Assembly: GCA_045430275.1 (NCBI GenBank)
Contig: JAILXU010000012.1
Location: 65,359 to 129,358 of the forward strand
Length of the DNA stretch: 64,000 nucleotides
Reading direction: 5' to 3'
Origin: Oceanobacter sp045430275
GTDB taxonomy: Bacteria; Pseudomonadota; Gammaproteobacteria; Pseudomonadales; Oceanobacteraceae
Part shown: positions 25,814-34,227 of the stretch, piece after piece
Layout: each line of letters begins with the position of its first letter
Position numbering within the stretch: the stretch's first letter is position 1
Position numbers and translations under genes: made by a program
The notes under the pieces: generated by a model
Told to the model about the DNA's origin: nothing
What the model saw: the letters and a program-made list of their open reading frames with translations, nothing else
Databases searched by the model: none

Positions 25814-27919
25814 GTGAAACACACTAAATTAGCGGTTGCCATCCTGGCAGCCGGACTGGCCAGTCAGGTCAACGCCGCCGCATTCGAGGAATGTCCAACA
25901 AAGGCATTCCTGGTTCAGGGAACCTCCTCCACAACGTTTGGTGTCAACCTGGCGACGGGTTCTTATGAAGATTTGCCCGAAAATAATATTCCCAGACAAA
26001 TCATTGCGGGTGGTGGCAAAGCCAATGCCGTTGGCTATAACTTCCATGACGACCATATCTATGGCTGGACTTATGCTGCTAACAGCATTTTCAAGATGGG
26101 TAGCAACTTTGTTGCTGAGGCCATCCCCAGAGAAAGCCTGATCAATAACAGCTTGCTGAAAACCAGCTTTTACATTGGCGATGTGGCTGTTAATGAAAAT
26201 GCCTACTACATGTACAAAGGTGGCAGTTCCCACGGGTTGTTCCGTATCGGTTTGGACCCTGAGGCAGACGACTACCTGGTTGTCAGCCGCATTATCAACG
26301 GCAGTTCACTGAACTATGCAATTTTTGACTTTGCCTTTCACCCAGACAATGGCTTCCTGTATTCCGTTGACCGAAACGGTCGTCTGATCAAGATCAATGC
26401 CGCCGATGGCAGCTCGGAAGTACTCAGCAATGTTGGCCAGACCGGCACCTTTGGTGCGGTGTATTTTGATGTACATGGCAATCTGTATCTCAGCCGTAAT
26501 CAGGACGGGTACGTCTTCCGGGTTGATGTCAGCAGCGATACCCCAACAGCAGAATTCTTCGCCTTTGGCCCCTCTTCGGGCAACAACGACGGAGCACGCT
26601 GCGCCAAGGCAGATATCTTGCCAGGCAACCAGGAGGAACTCCCTGACTTCGGTGATGCCCCTGACAGCTATGGCACATCCATTGGAAATAATGGTGCTCG
26701 CCATGAAAAAAATGAAGGCATGACACTGGGGAATCTGGGTGAAAATGACGGTGTCCAACTGATCACAGGTGCTGCAACCGGCGAGGGTACTCTGGTTCAG
26801 GTGAACGCCCAGGGTGGCGGCTCACTCAATGGCTGGGTTGACTGGGATCATAACGGTACTTTTGATGCTGACGAACAGGTCATCACCGACAAGGTGATGA
26901 ATGAAGGCACCAACCGCCTGATTATTGAAGTACCGGAAGATGCCATCGCTGGCGACACCTGGGGCCGGTTCCGTTATTCCTCTCAGGAAGGCATTGGGCC
27001 GAATGCGGGCGCACCTGATGGCGAAGTAGAAGACTACGCCATCACCGTGACGGAATCCGGTGTTGGTGTCATCACCTATCCCGGTGAAGGCAGCTTTGTC
27101 AGCCTGGCTTATGAAGATAACTGGCCTTACCAGGGTGACTACGACATGAATGATGTCGTGGTGTCATTCCAGACCAAAAAATACGTTGATTCATCCAACA
27201 ACGCAGTTCGTTATGTGATGAGCGGCAAACTGTTGGCCGTTGGCGCTTCCTACCACAGTGGTTTTGCAGTACAGCTGGATGGTATCGCCACCAATAACAT
27301 TGATGCAGACCGTGTCTATCTGAAAGTGAATGGTGAAGTCACGACTGACGAGCCATTGGAATCCAATGCACCAACAGATGACGCCGTACTGATCATTTCC
27401 AATGATTTATGGGAAGAAGTTAACGCCGATCAGGGCTGCTCCTACTTCCGCACCGAAGATGGCTGTGACAGCGAGCAGGAATTCCGGTTCGAGTTGAGTG
27501 TGTCTCTGGTCAACGGCGCACCAGTAGCAAATGCGCCAACGGATATTTTAAATCCGTTTATTTACGCAACACCAGGTAAGTATCATGGTGATGGTTTATC
27601 GGTAAATGGACAGGAACATCCTGGACGTTCTCTTGAAATTCACCTCAAAAACAAGCCGGTGTCTGCGCAATTCAACACCAGCTTTTTTGGGCTGGCAGAT
27701 GATAATTCCGACCCGGATAATAACCTGACCTTCCTGACCGGCAACAATATGCCCTGGGCTCTTGAGCTGCCAACTTTATGGTCACACCCAAAAGAAAAGA
27801 CAGACATAATAAATGCCTATCCAGATTTTAGATCATTCGTTGAATCTCAAGGCAGCAATGGCAAAACGTGGTACCTGCACCAGAACGCTAACAGCAACCG
27901 CGTTATTCAGAATGACTAA
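25814..27919 (+). CDS. LruC domain-containing secreted protein with GEVED domain
   Basis: 701 residues with a signal peptide ending SQVNA before AAFEE. The N-terminal ~260 residues look like a DUF6923-type beta-propeller (IYGWTYAANSIFKMG, DFAFHPDNGFLYSVDRNGRLIKINAADG). A GEVED domain follows at about 285-415 (LPDFGDAPDSYGT, NGWVDWDHNGTFDADEQ, GEVEDYAI), and the LruC domain fills the rest, starting YPGEGSFVSLAYEDNWP and GDYDMNDVVVSF. Such proteins are surface-exposed or secreted; the acidic Asp-rich turns suggest Ca2+ binding. GTG at 25814 is preferred because AGGGGG lies six bases upstream; the ATG at 25808 abuts it. Preceded by a sigma-54 promoter and followed by a small lipoprotein gene. 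Confidence 0.85.
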   Translation: MKHTKLAVAILAAGLASQVNAAAFEECPTKAFLVQGTSSTTFGVNLATGSYEDLPENNIPRQIIAGGGKANAVGYNFHDDHIYGWTYAANSIFKMGSNFVAEAIPRESLINNSLLKTSFYIGDVAVNENAYYMYKGGSSHGLFRIGLDPEADDYLVVSRIINGSSLNYAIFDFAFHPDNGFLYSVDRNGRLIKINAADGSSEVLSNVGQTGTFGAVYFDVHGNLYLSRNQDGYVFRVDVSSDTPTAEFFAFGPSSGNNDGARCAKADILPGNQEELPDFGDAPDSYGTSIGNNGARHEKNEGMTLGNLGENDGVQLITGAATGEGTLVQVNAQGGGSLNGWVDWDHNGTFDADEQVITDKVMNEGTNRLIIEVPEDAIAGDTWGRFRYSSQEGIGPNAGAPDGEVEDYAITVTESGVGVITYPGEGSFVSLAYEDNWPYQGDYDMNDVVVSFQTKKYVDSSNNAVRYVMSGKLLAVGASYHSGFAVQLDGIATNNIDADRVYLKVNGEVTTDEPLESNAPTDDAVLIISNDLWEEVNADQGCSYFRTEDGCDSEQEFRFELSVSLVNGAPVANAPTDILNPFIYATPGKYHGDGLSVNGQEHPGRSLEIHLKNKPVSAQFNTSFFGLADDNSDPDNNLTFLTGNNMPWALELPTLWSHPKEKTDIINAYPDFRSFVESQGSNGKTWYLHQNANSNRVIQND

Positions 27920-27933
27920 GGGAGGAGATGATC

Positions 27934-28341
27934 ATGAAGACCTTACACACATGCTTATTGGTATCAACCACAATCCTGATGGTTGCTTGTGGCGGAACCA
28001 GTAACGATGATGACGCCAAGTCCAGCGCAGATCTGAAAGTCGATCCAAATTTTGAATTAAAATCGACCGGATTATTAAAATTAGATGTGGATTTAGCTTC
28101 CTTAGCGAACGAAAGAGCGTACCTTTATGTATGCCAGAGAAAAGACACCACCACGCTGAATTATGACCGTTGTCTGGTAAAAACCCCGATTTCACAAGGT
28201 CAGTATGATGGTACATTCACACTTGGGAATGATACTGAAACTCTGGGCCTGGAAGTTTGGACATACAATCCAGATGACGAACCGGTTCAATACAGCTGGG
28301 CAAGATCCAAAGACGGCATGAGCTGGAACGTCAGTTCATAA
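27934..28341 (+). CDS. Small lipoprotein, partner of the LruC protein
   Basis: 135 residues with a signal peptide and lipobox MVACG (Cys near residue 20), then an Asp/Ser linker. The rest is a single beta-rich domain (AYLYVCQRKDTTTLNYDRCLV, GTFTLGNDTETLGLEVWTYNP) with two Cys that could form a disulfide. No family recognised. GGAGGAG lies six bases before the ATG at 27934; another ATG at 27928 abuts it. It starts 14 bases after the LruC stop, so one operon. It may anchor or chaperone the LruC protein at the outer membrane, by position only. Confidence 0.75.
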   Translation: MKTLHTCLLVSTTILMVACGGTSNDDDAKSSADLKVDPNFELKSTGLLKLDVDLASLANERAYLYVCQRKDTTTLNYDRCLVKTPISQGQYDGTFTLGNDTETLGLEVWTYNPDDEPVQYSWARSKDGMSWNVSS

Positions 28342-28448
28342 TCAGCTCATAAAGAGTCACTCCAAAACCGGAATGAAGCGAGAGATTGCAGGATGTAATA
28401 CGGCTTTATTCTGATTTAACCAGCCACAGCACCCTGACGGCTGACCAT

Positions 28449-28485
28449 AAAAAACCGCGAATCCGAAAGGAAACGCGGTTTTTTT
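28449..28485. terminator. Strong bidirectional rho-independent terminator
   Basis: Arms AAAAAACCGCG and CGCGGTTTTTT with a 14-base loop give a GC stem with A/T runs on both sides. It lies between the convergent lipoprotein gene and pckA and works for both strands. Confidence 0.9.
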
Positions 28486-28539
28486 ATGGGTACTGATATG
28501 GCTGTGCGACTGACTGGGTCAGAAGCACAGCGGTTGATA

Positions 28540-30081
28540 TCAGTCGTCCAGCTTTGGAGCAACAGCCATAATGGCATCAGAAACGTCGTACTTCTTGAAG
28601 TTATCGACGAACTGGGCAGCCAAGCCCTTGGCAGCGTCAGCCCATGCAGCTTCGTCACCCCAGGCTGCGATTGGATTCAGCAGCTTGGTTTCAACGCCAT
28701 CAACACTGACTGGAACGTTCAGACCAAAGACTGGCAGAGTTTCCGTTTCAGCGTTGCGCAGAGCGCCAGTCTGAATCGCGCTAATCACAGCACGCGTGGT
28801 TGGAATCGAGAAACGCTCACCGCCAGCGCCGTTGGCACCACCAGTCCAACCGGTATTCACCAGGTAAACCTGAGAATCAAACTCGGTTACACGCTTCATC
28901 AGCAACTCAGCGTATTCACCTGCTGGGCGTGGGAAGAATGGCGCACCGAAACAAGTCGAGAAGGTAGAACGCAGACCTTTAACGCCACCCATTTCGGTAG
29001 AGCCAACCAGTGCGGTGTAACCGCTCAGGAAGTGGTAAGCAGCCTGTTCCTTGGTCAGAATAGACACAGGAGGCAGAACACCGGTCATATCACAGGTCAG
29101 GAAGATAACGGCTTTAGGCTCGCCACCCTTGTTTTCCAGAACGCGTTTTTCAACGTGCTCCAACGGGTACGCACAACGACCATTCTCGGTCAGGCTGGTA
29201 TCGCTGTAATCGGCCTGGCGAGTGGTTTCGTCGATCATGACGTTTTCAACGATGGCACCGAACTTGATCGCATCCCAAATGATTGGCTCATTTTTCTGGG
29301 ACAAATCGATGGTCTTGGCGTAACAGCCACCTTCAATGTTGAAGACAGTGCCCTTGCCCCAACCGTGCTCGTCATCACCGATCAGGTAACGCTCAGGATC
29401 AGCAGACAGCGTGGTTTTGCCCGTACCGGACAAACCGAAGAACAAGCAAGTATCGCCATCTTCACCCACGTTGGCAGAACAGTGCATTGGCAACACGTCT
29501 TTTTCTGGCAGCAGGAAGTTCTGCACACCAAACATGGCTTTCTTCATTTCACCAGCGTAGCGCATGCCCGCCAGCAGTACTTTGCGCTGAGCGAAGTTGA
29601 CGATGACACAACCATCAGAGTTCGTACCGTCACGCTCGGGTACACACTCAAAGTTGGCAACGTTCAAAATCTGCCACTCGCCTTTATCAGCCGGGTTATA
29701 GGCTTCAGGACGAATAAACAGATTACGACCAAACAGATTCTGCCAAGCAGTCTGAGTGGTCATTTTCACTGGCAAGTAATGCTGGGAGTCGGAGCCGACG
29801 TGTACATGAGACACAAAGCTATCCTGCTGCGCCAGGAACTCTTCTACGCGATCCCACAGAGCATCAAACTTCGCTGCACTGAATGGACGGTTGATGTTGT
29901 TCCAGTCGATGGCATCCTTGCTGCTTGGTTCTTCAACAATGTACTTGTCCATTGGAGAACGGCCTGTGCGTGTGCCGGTTTTAACAACCAGCGCACCATT
30001 ATCCTGGAGCTGGCCTTCGCCACGCTCCAATGCTTTTTCAACCAGGAATGGCGTAGATAAATCCGTGTATACAGTGGTCAT
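28540..30081 (-). CDS. pckA: Phosphoenolpyruvate carboxykinase (ATP)
   Basis: 513 residues. The kinase P-loop is GLSGTGKTTLS, followed by DPERYLIGDDEHGW; the metal/substrate region is MHCSANVG, and the N-terminal RTGRSPMDKYIVEE is conserved. It converts oxaloacetate and ATP to PEP in gluconeogenesis. The ATG at 30081 gives the length usual in Pseudomonas-like gammaproteobacteria; the in-frame TTG upstream is rejected. With the malic enzyme at 35.4 kb it provides the PEP/pyruvate route from C4 acids, which fits growth on phenylacetate yielding succinyl-CoA and acetyl-CoA. Confidence 0.97.
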   Translation of the reverse strand: MTTVYTDLSTPFLVEKALERGEGQLQDNGALVVKTGTRTGRSPMDKYIVEEPSSKDAIDWNNINRPFSAAKFDALWDRVEEFLAQQDSFVSHVHVGSDSQHYLPVKMTTQTAWQNLFGRNLFIRPEAYNPADKGEWQILNVANFECVPERDGTNSDGCVIVNFAQRKVLLAGMRYAGEMKKAMFGVQNFLLPEKDVLPMHCSANVGEDGDTCLFFGLSGTGKTTLSADPERYLIGDDEHGWGKGTVFNIEGGCYAKTIDLSQKNEPIIWDAIKFGAIVENVMIDETTRQADYSDTSLTENGRCAYPLEHVEKRVLENKGGEPKAVIFLTCDMTGVLPPVSILTKEQAAYHFLSGYTALVGSTEMGGVKGLRSTFSTCFGAPFFPRPAGEYAELLMKRVTEFDSQVYLVNTGWTGGANGAGGERFSIPTTRAVISAIQTGALRNAETETLPVFGLNVPVSVDGVETKLLNPIAAWGDEAAWADAAKGLAAQFVDNFKKYDVSDAIMAVAPKLDD

Positions 30082-30290
30082 ATCGATGCCCGGGTGGGTC
30101 CTCGCAGTTACGGTTGGCCACAAAGAGTGTGGCGGCTACCAAATCGTTCGTACATTCGTCGCTATAAAACGGACGAGGTTCTAAATCTGAGACCGGCGAT
30201 TATGCCAGAAAATCGCGCCAGCGCTAAGCTGGCTCATCATTGTCGATCAGGGTTCTATTGATCTGTCTTCATATGACGTGTGAGATTACA

Positions 30291-30305
30291 TGAGAATGGT
30301 TCTCA
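30291..30305. promoter_or_regulatory. 15-base palindrome resembling a Fur box
   Basis: TGAGAATGGTTCTCA is a 7-1-7 inverted repeat differing from a TGAGAATGATTCTCA-type Fur box by one base. It lies between hslO (stop at 30315) and pckA, about 210 bases upstream of pckA. There is no T-run, so terminator function for hslO is less likely. Role uncertain. Confidence 0.35.
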
Positions 30306-30314
30306 CAAGAAACC

Positions 30315-31172
30315 TTAGTGTAATTTTTGCTCCGCAAATAATGCGTCCACATCAGTGCGGTCAAACGAATAATGCTGACCGCAAAAATCACAGTTAATGG
30401 AAATGCTGGGAGTCTCTGTCAGCATGTCATTCAGCTCATCCAGACCTAACTGCCGTAAGGCATTGGCCAGACGAGGTTTGGAGCAGGTGCAGTAAAATTT
30501 CAGCGCACTGGCAGGATACAAGCGCAGCGTCTCTTCATGATACAAGCGATGCAACAGCGTCTCGGTATCCAGCGTGAGTAATTCCTGACCCTTGACCGTC
30601 GAAGCCAGATGCACAATGCGCTGCCAGTCCTCTGGTGAGTGGCTCGCCGCAGTGGTTTCTGGCATCCGCTGTAACATGAGTCCAGCAGCGGATTGCTCAT
30701 CCGAGGCCAGCCAAAATCGGGTTGGCAATTGTTCGGATTGCTCGAAGTAGCTTTCCAGCGCCGACGCGATATTACCACCCTGAATGGCAACAATACCCTG
30801 ATAACGCTGGCCCTGATCCGGTTCCAGCGTGATCACCAGTTGGCCGTCATCCAGAATCAGCTCTTTTTCCATCTGTTCGGTGTCATAACGAGCAATCGCC
30901 CGCAGTTGGCCCTGCTCATCCGTTTCTGCTTGCAGCAAAGAGATATTGCCACTCAGGCGCACTTGCAAGGTCAGGCGACCCTTGAATTTCAGGCTGGCGC
31001 TCATCAGCGCCGTCGCCGCCATCAACTGTCCCAGAGGACGAGCGACAACGGATGGATAACGATGTCGATTCAGGACATCTTGAAAACTGTGATTCAAATG
31101 AGCAATTTCGCCACGAATAACGGTTTCATCAAATGAGAAACGTTGTAGCTGATCAGCACTGGTGTGCGTCAT
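30315..31172 (-). CDS. hslO: Redox-regulated chaperone Hsp33
   Basis: 285 residues. The C-terminal zinc switch is CTC near residue 235 and CDFC near residue 266, both needed for oxidative activation. The N-terminal domain has the family pattern VARPLGQLMAATALMSASLKFKGRLTLQV. Hsp33 is a cytoplasmic holdase turned on by oxidation and unfolding. It lies 15 bases after hslR, in a yrfG-hslR-hslO operon conserved with E. coli. Confidence 0.96.
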   Translation of the reverse strand: MTHTSADQLQRFSFDETVIRGEIAHLNHSFQDVLNRHRYPSVVARPLGQLMAATALMSASLKFKGRLTLQVRLSGNISLLQAETDEQGQLRAIARYDTEQMEKELILDDGQLVITLEPDQGQRYQGIVAIQGGNIASALESYFEQSEQLPTRFWLASDEQSAAGLMLQRMPETTAASHSPEDWQRIVHLASTVKGQELLTLDTETLLHRLYHEETLRLYPASALKFYCTCSKPRLANALRQLGLDELNDMLTETPSISINCDFCGQHYSFDRTDVDALFAEQKLH

Positions 31173-31187
31173 AGAAGAATGTACCTG

Positions 31188-31592
31188 TCAGTAATCCTGA
31201 TGCTGTTCAAAACGGCGCATGTCGCGGCGTTCTTTCTTGTTCGGTTTGTGGTCGGGGGCCTGGGTCGCGGCACGCAAAATACGACGTTGCTCCGTCTGAT
31301 CCATACGGCGCTTGATGCTTTCTGACGTTTCTTCGTACAACAAACGGGCCTCCGGAGCACCACGACGCTGGCCAGATACGGCTTTGACCACCACTTCACG
31401 GCTGTCAAAGCCCTGACGGATAGTCAGCTTGGCACCCACTTCAGCCGTTTTGCTGACCTTGCTGCGCTGACCGTTGTAATGCACCTTGCCGCCTTCAATG
31501 GCCGTTTTGGCCAGTGCCCGTGTTTTGAAAAACCGGGCGGCCCATAGCCATTTATCCAGGCGGACTTTGGTATCAGAAGAATGATCGCTCAC
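31188..31592 (-). CDS. hslR: Ribosome-associated heat shock protein Hsp15
   Basis: 134 residues with an S4 RNA-binding domain (VRLDKWLWAARFFKTRALAKTAIEGGKVHYNG) and a basic tail (KKERRDMRRFEQH). Hsp15 binds free 50S subunits carrying nascent chains, for recycling of erroneously dissociated ribosomes. GTG start at 31592 overlaps the stop of yrfG as GTGA, giving translational coupling. Confidence 0.95.
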   Translation of the reverse strand: MSDHSSDTKVRLDKWLWAARFFKTRALAKTAIEGGKVHYNGQRSKVSKTAEVGAKLTIRQGFDSREVVVKAVSGQRRGAPEARLLYEETSESIKRRMDQTEQRRILRAATQAPDHKPNKKERRDMRRFEQHQDY

Positions 31593-32254
31593 GAATCTGG
31601 CTCGTTCAGTTCCTGAAAATGGTGAATACCGGGGAAGCGCCCGGAAACCACAGGAGGTTTCTGGCTGTCCGGGTGATAAATGGCCAACAAATGACGAATA
31701 CCCCAGCGTTCAGCGGATTCTAGCACAGCCTCACTGTCATCAATCAGCAAAGTGCGTTGTGGATCAAAGGGCTCATCGTGTTGCAAATGCTCCCAGAATG
31801 CCTGGCTTTCCTTCGGCTCCCGATAATCGTGAGAGCTGATGACGCGATCCACCATTTTGTCCAGACCGGTGTGGGCAAACTTCAGATCAACGCTGTCACG
31901 ATGGGCATTGGTCACGATCACGCGGCGCTTGCCCGCCCGTTTCAGCCCTTGCAGGAACTCGGGCACATCGGGACGAAAGCCAATCCGATCGGTAATGTCT
32001 TCCTTCAATTTGGCGATGGGCAAATCGGTCAACTCGCTCCAGTGATCCAGGCAATACCAGTTCAAGGTGCCTTTCAGGCCGACAAAACTCTTGTTCAGTT
32101 CAGCCAATGCGGCTTCACGGGAGACCCCGTGCTTGCGGGCATAGGCCGTTGGCATATGCTGCATCCAGAAGTAGTTGTCGAAGTGCAAATCCAGCAAGGT
32201 GCCGTCCATGTCCAGCAGCACGGTATCAATTTCCTGCCAGTCCGGTAGGCTCAT
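31589..32254 (-). CDS. yrfG: GMP/IMP nucleotidase YrfG (HAD family)
   Basis: 221 residues. HAD motif I is LLDMDGTLLD, motif II the Thr in RVIVTNAH, motif III the Lys near KESQAFW, and motif IV TLLIDDSEAVL. YrfG/GppH dephosphorylates purine 5'-nucleotides in the cytoplasm. It opens the yrfG-hslR-hslO operon and is divergent from nudE, the same arrangement as in E. coli. Confidence 0.93.
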   Translation of the reverse strand: MSLPDWQEIDTVLLDMDGTLLDLHFDNYFWMQHMPTAYARKHGVSREAALAELNKSFVGLKGTLNWYCLDHWSELTDLPIAKLKEDITDRIGFRPDVPEFLQGLKRAGKRRVIVTNAHRDSVDLKFAHTGLDKMVDRVISSHDYREPKESQAFWEHLQHDEPFDPQRTLLIDDSEAVLESAERWGIRHLLAIYHPDSQKPPVVSGRFPGIHHFQELNEPDS

Positions 32255-32300
32255 ATGGCTATACTCTCTCGATTGATTGGCGTATTAAAGCAGGCTACGA

Positions 32301-32870
32301 ATGGATAAAAAACCTCAGATTTTGCATCGTTCACTGGTGGCTGAAAGCCGCCTCTTTCGTATTGAATCTCTCGATCTGCGCTTTAGCAACGGAGTCGAAC
32401 GCACCTACGAGCGCCTCGTACCCGGCGGTAGCGGAGCCGTGATGATGGTCGCTCTGCTGGACGATGACACTGTCGCCCTGATTCGGGAATACGGCGGCGG
32501 CATTGAAGATTACTCGCTCACCTTGCCCAAGGGCGCTGTGGATATGGGTGAGTCACTGCGCGACGCCTGTAACCGTGAATTGCAGGAAGAAATCGGCTAC
32601 GGCGCACGCGAATTCACGTTACTGAAAAAAATCAGCCTGTCGCCCAGCTACATGCGCGCCGGTATTTCACTGATTCTGGCGCGTGATCTTTACCCATCCA
32701 AACTGGAAGGTGACGAACCAGAGCCGCTGGAACTGGTGCCCTGGAAGCTGTCCGAACTCGACCAGCTCTTTGCGCGGGACGACTTCAACGAAGGTCGGGC
32801 CATCGCCGGACTGACATTGGCGAAAGCGCACCTTGAAGGACGTTTATCGGGCGAAGCACTGACGGAATAA
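32301..32870 (+). CDS. nudE: ADP compounds hydrolase NudE
   Basis: 189 residues. The Nudix box runs from GAVDMGESL to RELQEEIGY (G-x5-E-x7-REUxEExGU), following YSLTLPKGAVD. NudE hydrolyses ADP-ribose, Ap3A and NADH-type dinucleotides. It is divergent from yrfG with a 46-base spacer, matching the E. coli yrfG-nudE neighbourhood. Confidence 0.94.
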   Translation: MDKKPQILHRSLVAESRLFRIESLDLRFSNGVERTYERLVPGGSGAVMMVALLDDDTVALIREYGGGIEDYSLTLPKGAVDMGESLRDACNRELQEEIGYGAREFTLLKKISLSPSYMRAGISLILARDLYPSKLEGDEPEPLELVPWKLSELDQLFARDDFNEGRAIAGLTLAKAHLEGRLSGEALTE

Positions 32871-32887
32871 CAAGGCAAGCAAGGTCT

Positions 32888-33583
32888 TCAAGTCACCAGT
32901 GGAGCCATCAGCGGCAGCACGATGGCGTGCAAGGTGGCTGTCAACGTCATGGCGCTGGCGGCATAAGCCGCTTCCTGCTCCCCCAGCTCCAGTGCCTGAG
33001 CCGTGCCAATCGCATGAGCGCACACACCCAGAGTAATCCCTTTGGAAGCCGGGCTGTCCATTTTCAGCAGCGACAGCATCGGCACAATCATTACCACACC
33101 AATAATTCCGGTCAGAATAACGAAACCAGCCGCCAGAGAGGCTTCACCGCCAAGCTGCGGCACAATCGCCACCGCCACAGGCGTAGTAATGGATTTGGTC
33201 AGCAGGGTGTTGGCCAGCGTCGCATCGCCAATCCACCAATGCGTTAACGCCCAGGCACTCAGAATGGTCGTTGCACTGCCCAGCGACACCGCCAACAGAA
33301 TACGCACCGCATTCTGACTGATGGCCTTGAGCTGCTGAAACAGTGGCACGGCTAGCATCACGATCACCGGGCCAAGCAAATCATTCAGATAGCGCCCTCC
33401 CGTCATATACACATCGTACGACATATCCGTCAGTTTCAGAGTGGTAACAACCAGCAGAGTGCCAGTCAACATCGGCGGCAGAAACGGCTGCTTGCCCGTC
33501 AGTTGGTACACCCGCTGACCGAGCAAAAAGCCACCAATCGTCAGACCGGCCCAAAACAGCGGCATAGAAAGAAGAACCGACAT
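32888..33583 (-). CDS. lrgB: LrgB/CidB family membrane protein
   Basis: 231 residues with about seven hydrophobic spans. The conserved LrgB segments are LLGPVIVMLAVPLFQ, ALTHWWIGDATLANTLLTKSITTPVAVAI and the end region GVCAHAIGTAQALELGEQEAAYAASAMTL. It works with LrgA in holin-like modulation of murein hydrolases or export of small metabolites such as pyruvate or glycolate. The start lies two bases after the lrgA stop. Confidence 0.92.
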   Translation of the reverse strand: MSVLLSMPLFWAGLTIGGFLLGQRVYQLTGKQPFLPPMLTGTLLVVTTLKLTDMSYDVYMTGGRYLNDLLGPVIVMLAVPLFQQLKAISQNAVRILLAVSLGSATTILSAWALTHWWIGDATLANTLLTKSITTPVAVAIVPQLGGEASLAAGFVILTGIIGVVMIVPMLSLLKMDSPASKGITLGVCAHAIGTAQALELGEQEAAYAASAMTLTATLHAIVLPLMAPLVT

Positions 33584-33585
33584 AT

Positions 33586-33912
33586 TTACTTGCCCCTCGA
33601 CATAATCCAGCCACACACCAGTACACCGGGAATCAGGCTGATCACCAGAATCGCCAGCAAGGTCACGCCGTGCGTTCGAATCAAATTTTCATGAGTCACA
33701 AGACCGACACTGACCGGCATTAACAGCAGAGGAAGCAGAGGAGCCAACGTAGCGGTGATTTGCGCCAACGACGACGGCACCCGACGGCGCACCAGCAAAA
33801 ATACCAATAATGACAACATGCCAAGAATGGCCGCAGGAATAGGAACAGACGTCCAATGCTGGAGCAGAGTACCTACCATCAGGAAGGCTAGAAGAATCAG
33901 TAAACCGGACAC
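33586..33912 (-). CDS. lrgA: LrgA/CidA family holin-like protein
   Basis: 108 residues with four membrane spans (GLLILLAFLMVGTLLQHW, IPAAILGMLSLLVFLLVRRR and two more). GTG start at 33912 is chosen because AAGG lies seven bases upstream; a longer reading would translate through part of the tRNA gene. Partner of lrgB. The gene begins 42 bases after the 3' end of tRNA-Leu on the same strand with no terminator between them, so co-transcription is likely. Confidence 0.9.
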   Translation of the reverse strand: MSGLLILLAFLMVGTLLQHWTSVPIPAAILGMLSLLVFLLVRRRVPSSLAQITATLAPLLPLLLMPVSVGLVTHENLIRTHGVTLLAILVISLIPGVLVCGWIMSRGK

Positions 33913-33954
33913 AGCTACACCTTGAGAATAATAAGGAAAGCCGAGTAAAGAGAG

Positions 33955-34039
33955 TGGTGCGGAAGGAGAGACTCGAACTCTCACACCTTGCGGCGCTGGA
34001 ACCTAAATCCAGTGCGTCTACCAATTTCGCCACTTCCGC
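33955..34039 (-). tRNA. tRNA-Leu (anticodon UAG)
   Basis: Minus-strand RNA with acceptor arms GCGGAAG and CTTCCGC, encoded CCA end, a long variable arm, T-loop GTTCGAGTC and anticodon loop TTTAGGT. The anticodon is TAG at 34003-34005, reading CUA and other CUN leucine codons. The gene stands alone, just upstream of lrgAB. Confidence 0.96.
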
Positions 34040-34227
34040 ACAGAAGAGGCGCGCATAATACTCGAATCCACGCTTTTTGCCAACCACCTCAGGCACACTC
34101 GTTCAATATCGATTACCACCACGAACCCGGTAACCGAGCAAACAGATTCCATGCAGAGCCACCGGGGAAATTCAGGTATGGTACGACAGCTCCTGATTCA
34201 GAGATCAACTTCAGCAAGGACTCAACC

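Noticed and set aside
28486..30060. Long plus-strand open frame opposite pckA (about 524 codons)
   Set aside because: It mirrors the complete, motif-bearing pckA on the other strand and has no recognisable domains; a codon-bias shadow.
33912..33984. Longer lrgA start at 33984
   Set aside because: The first codons would translate the T-arm of tRNA-Leu; a GTG with a ribosome site at 33912 fits better.
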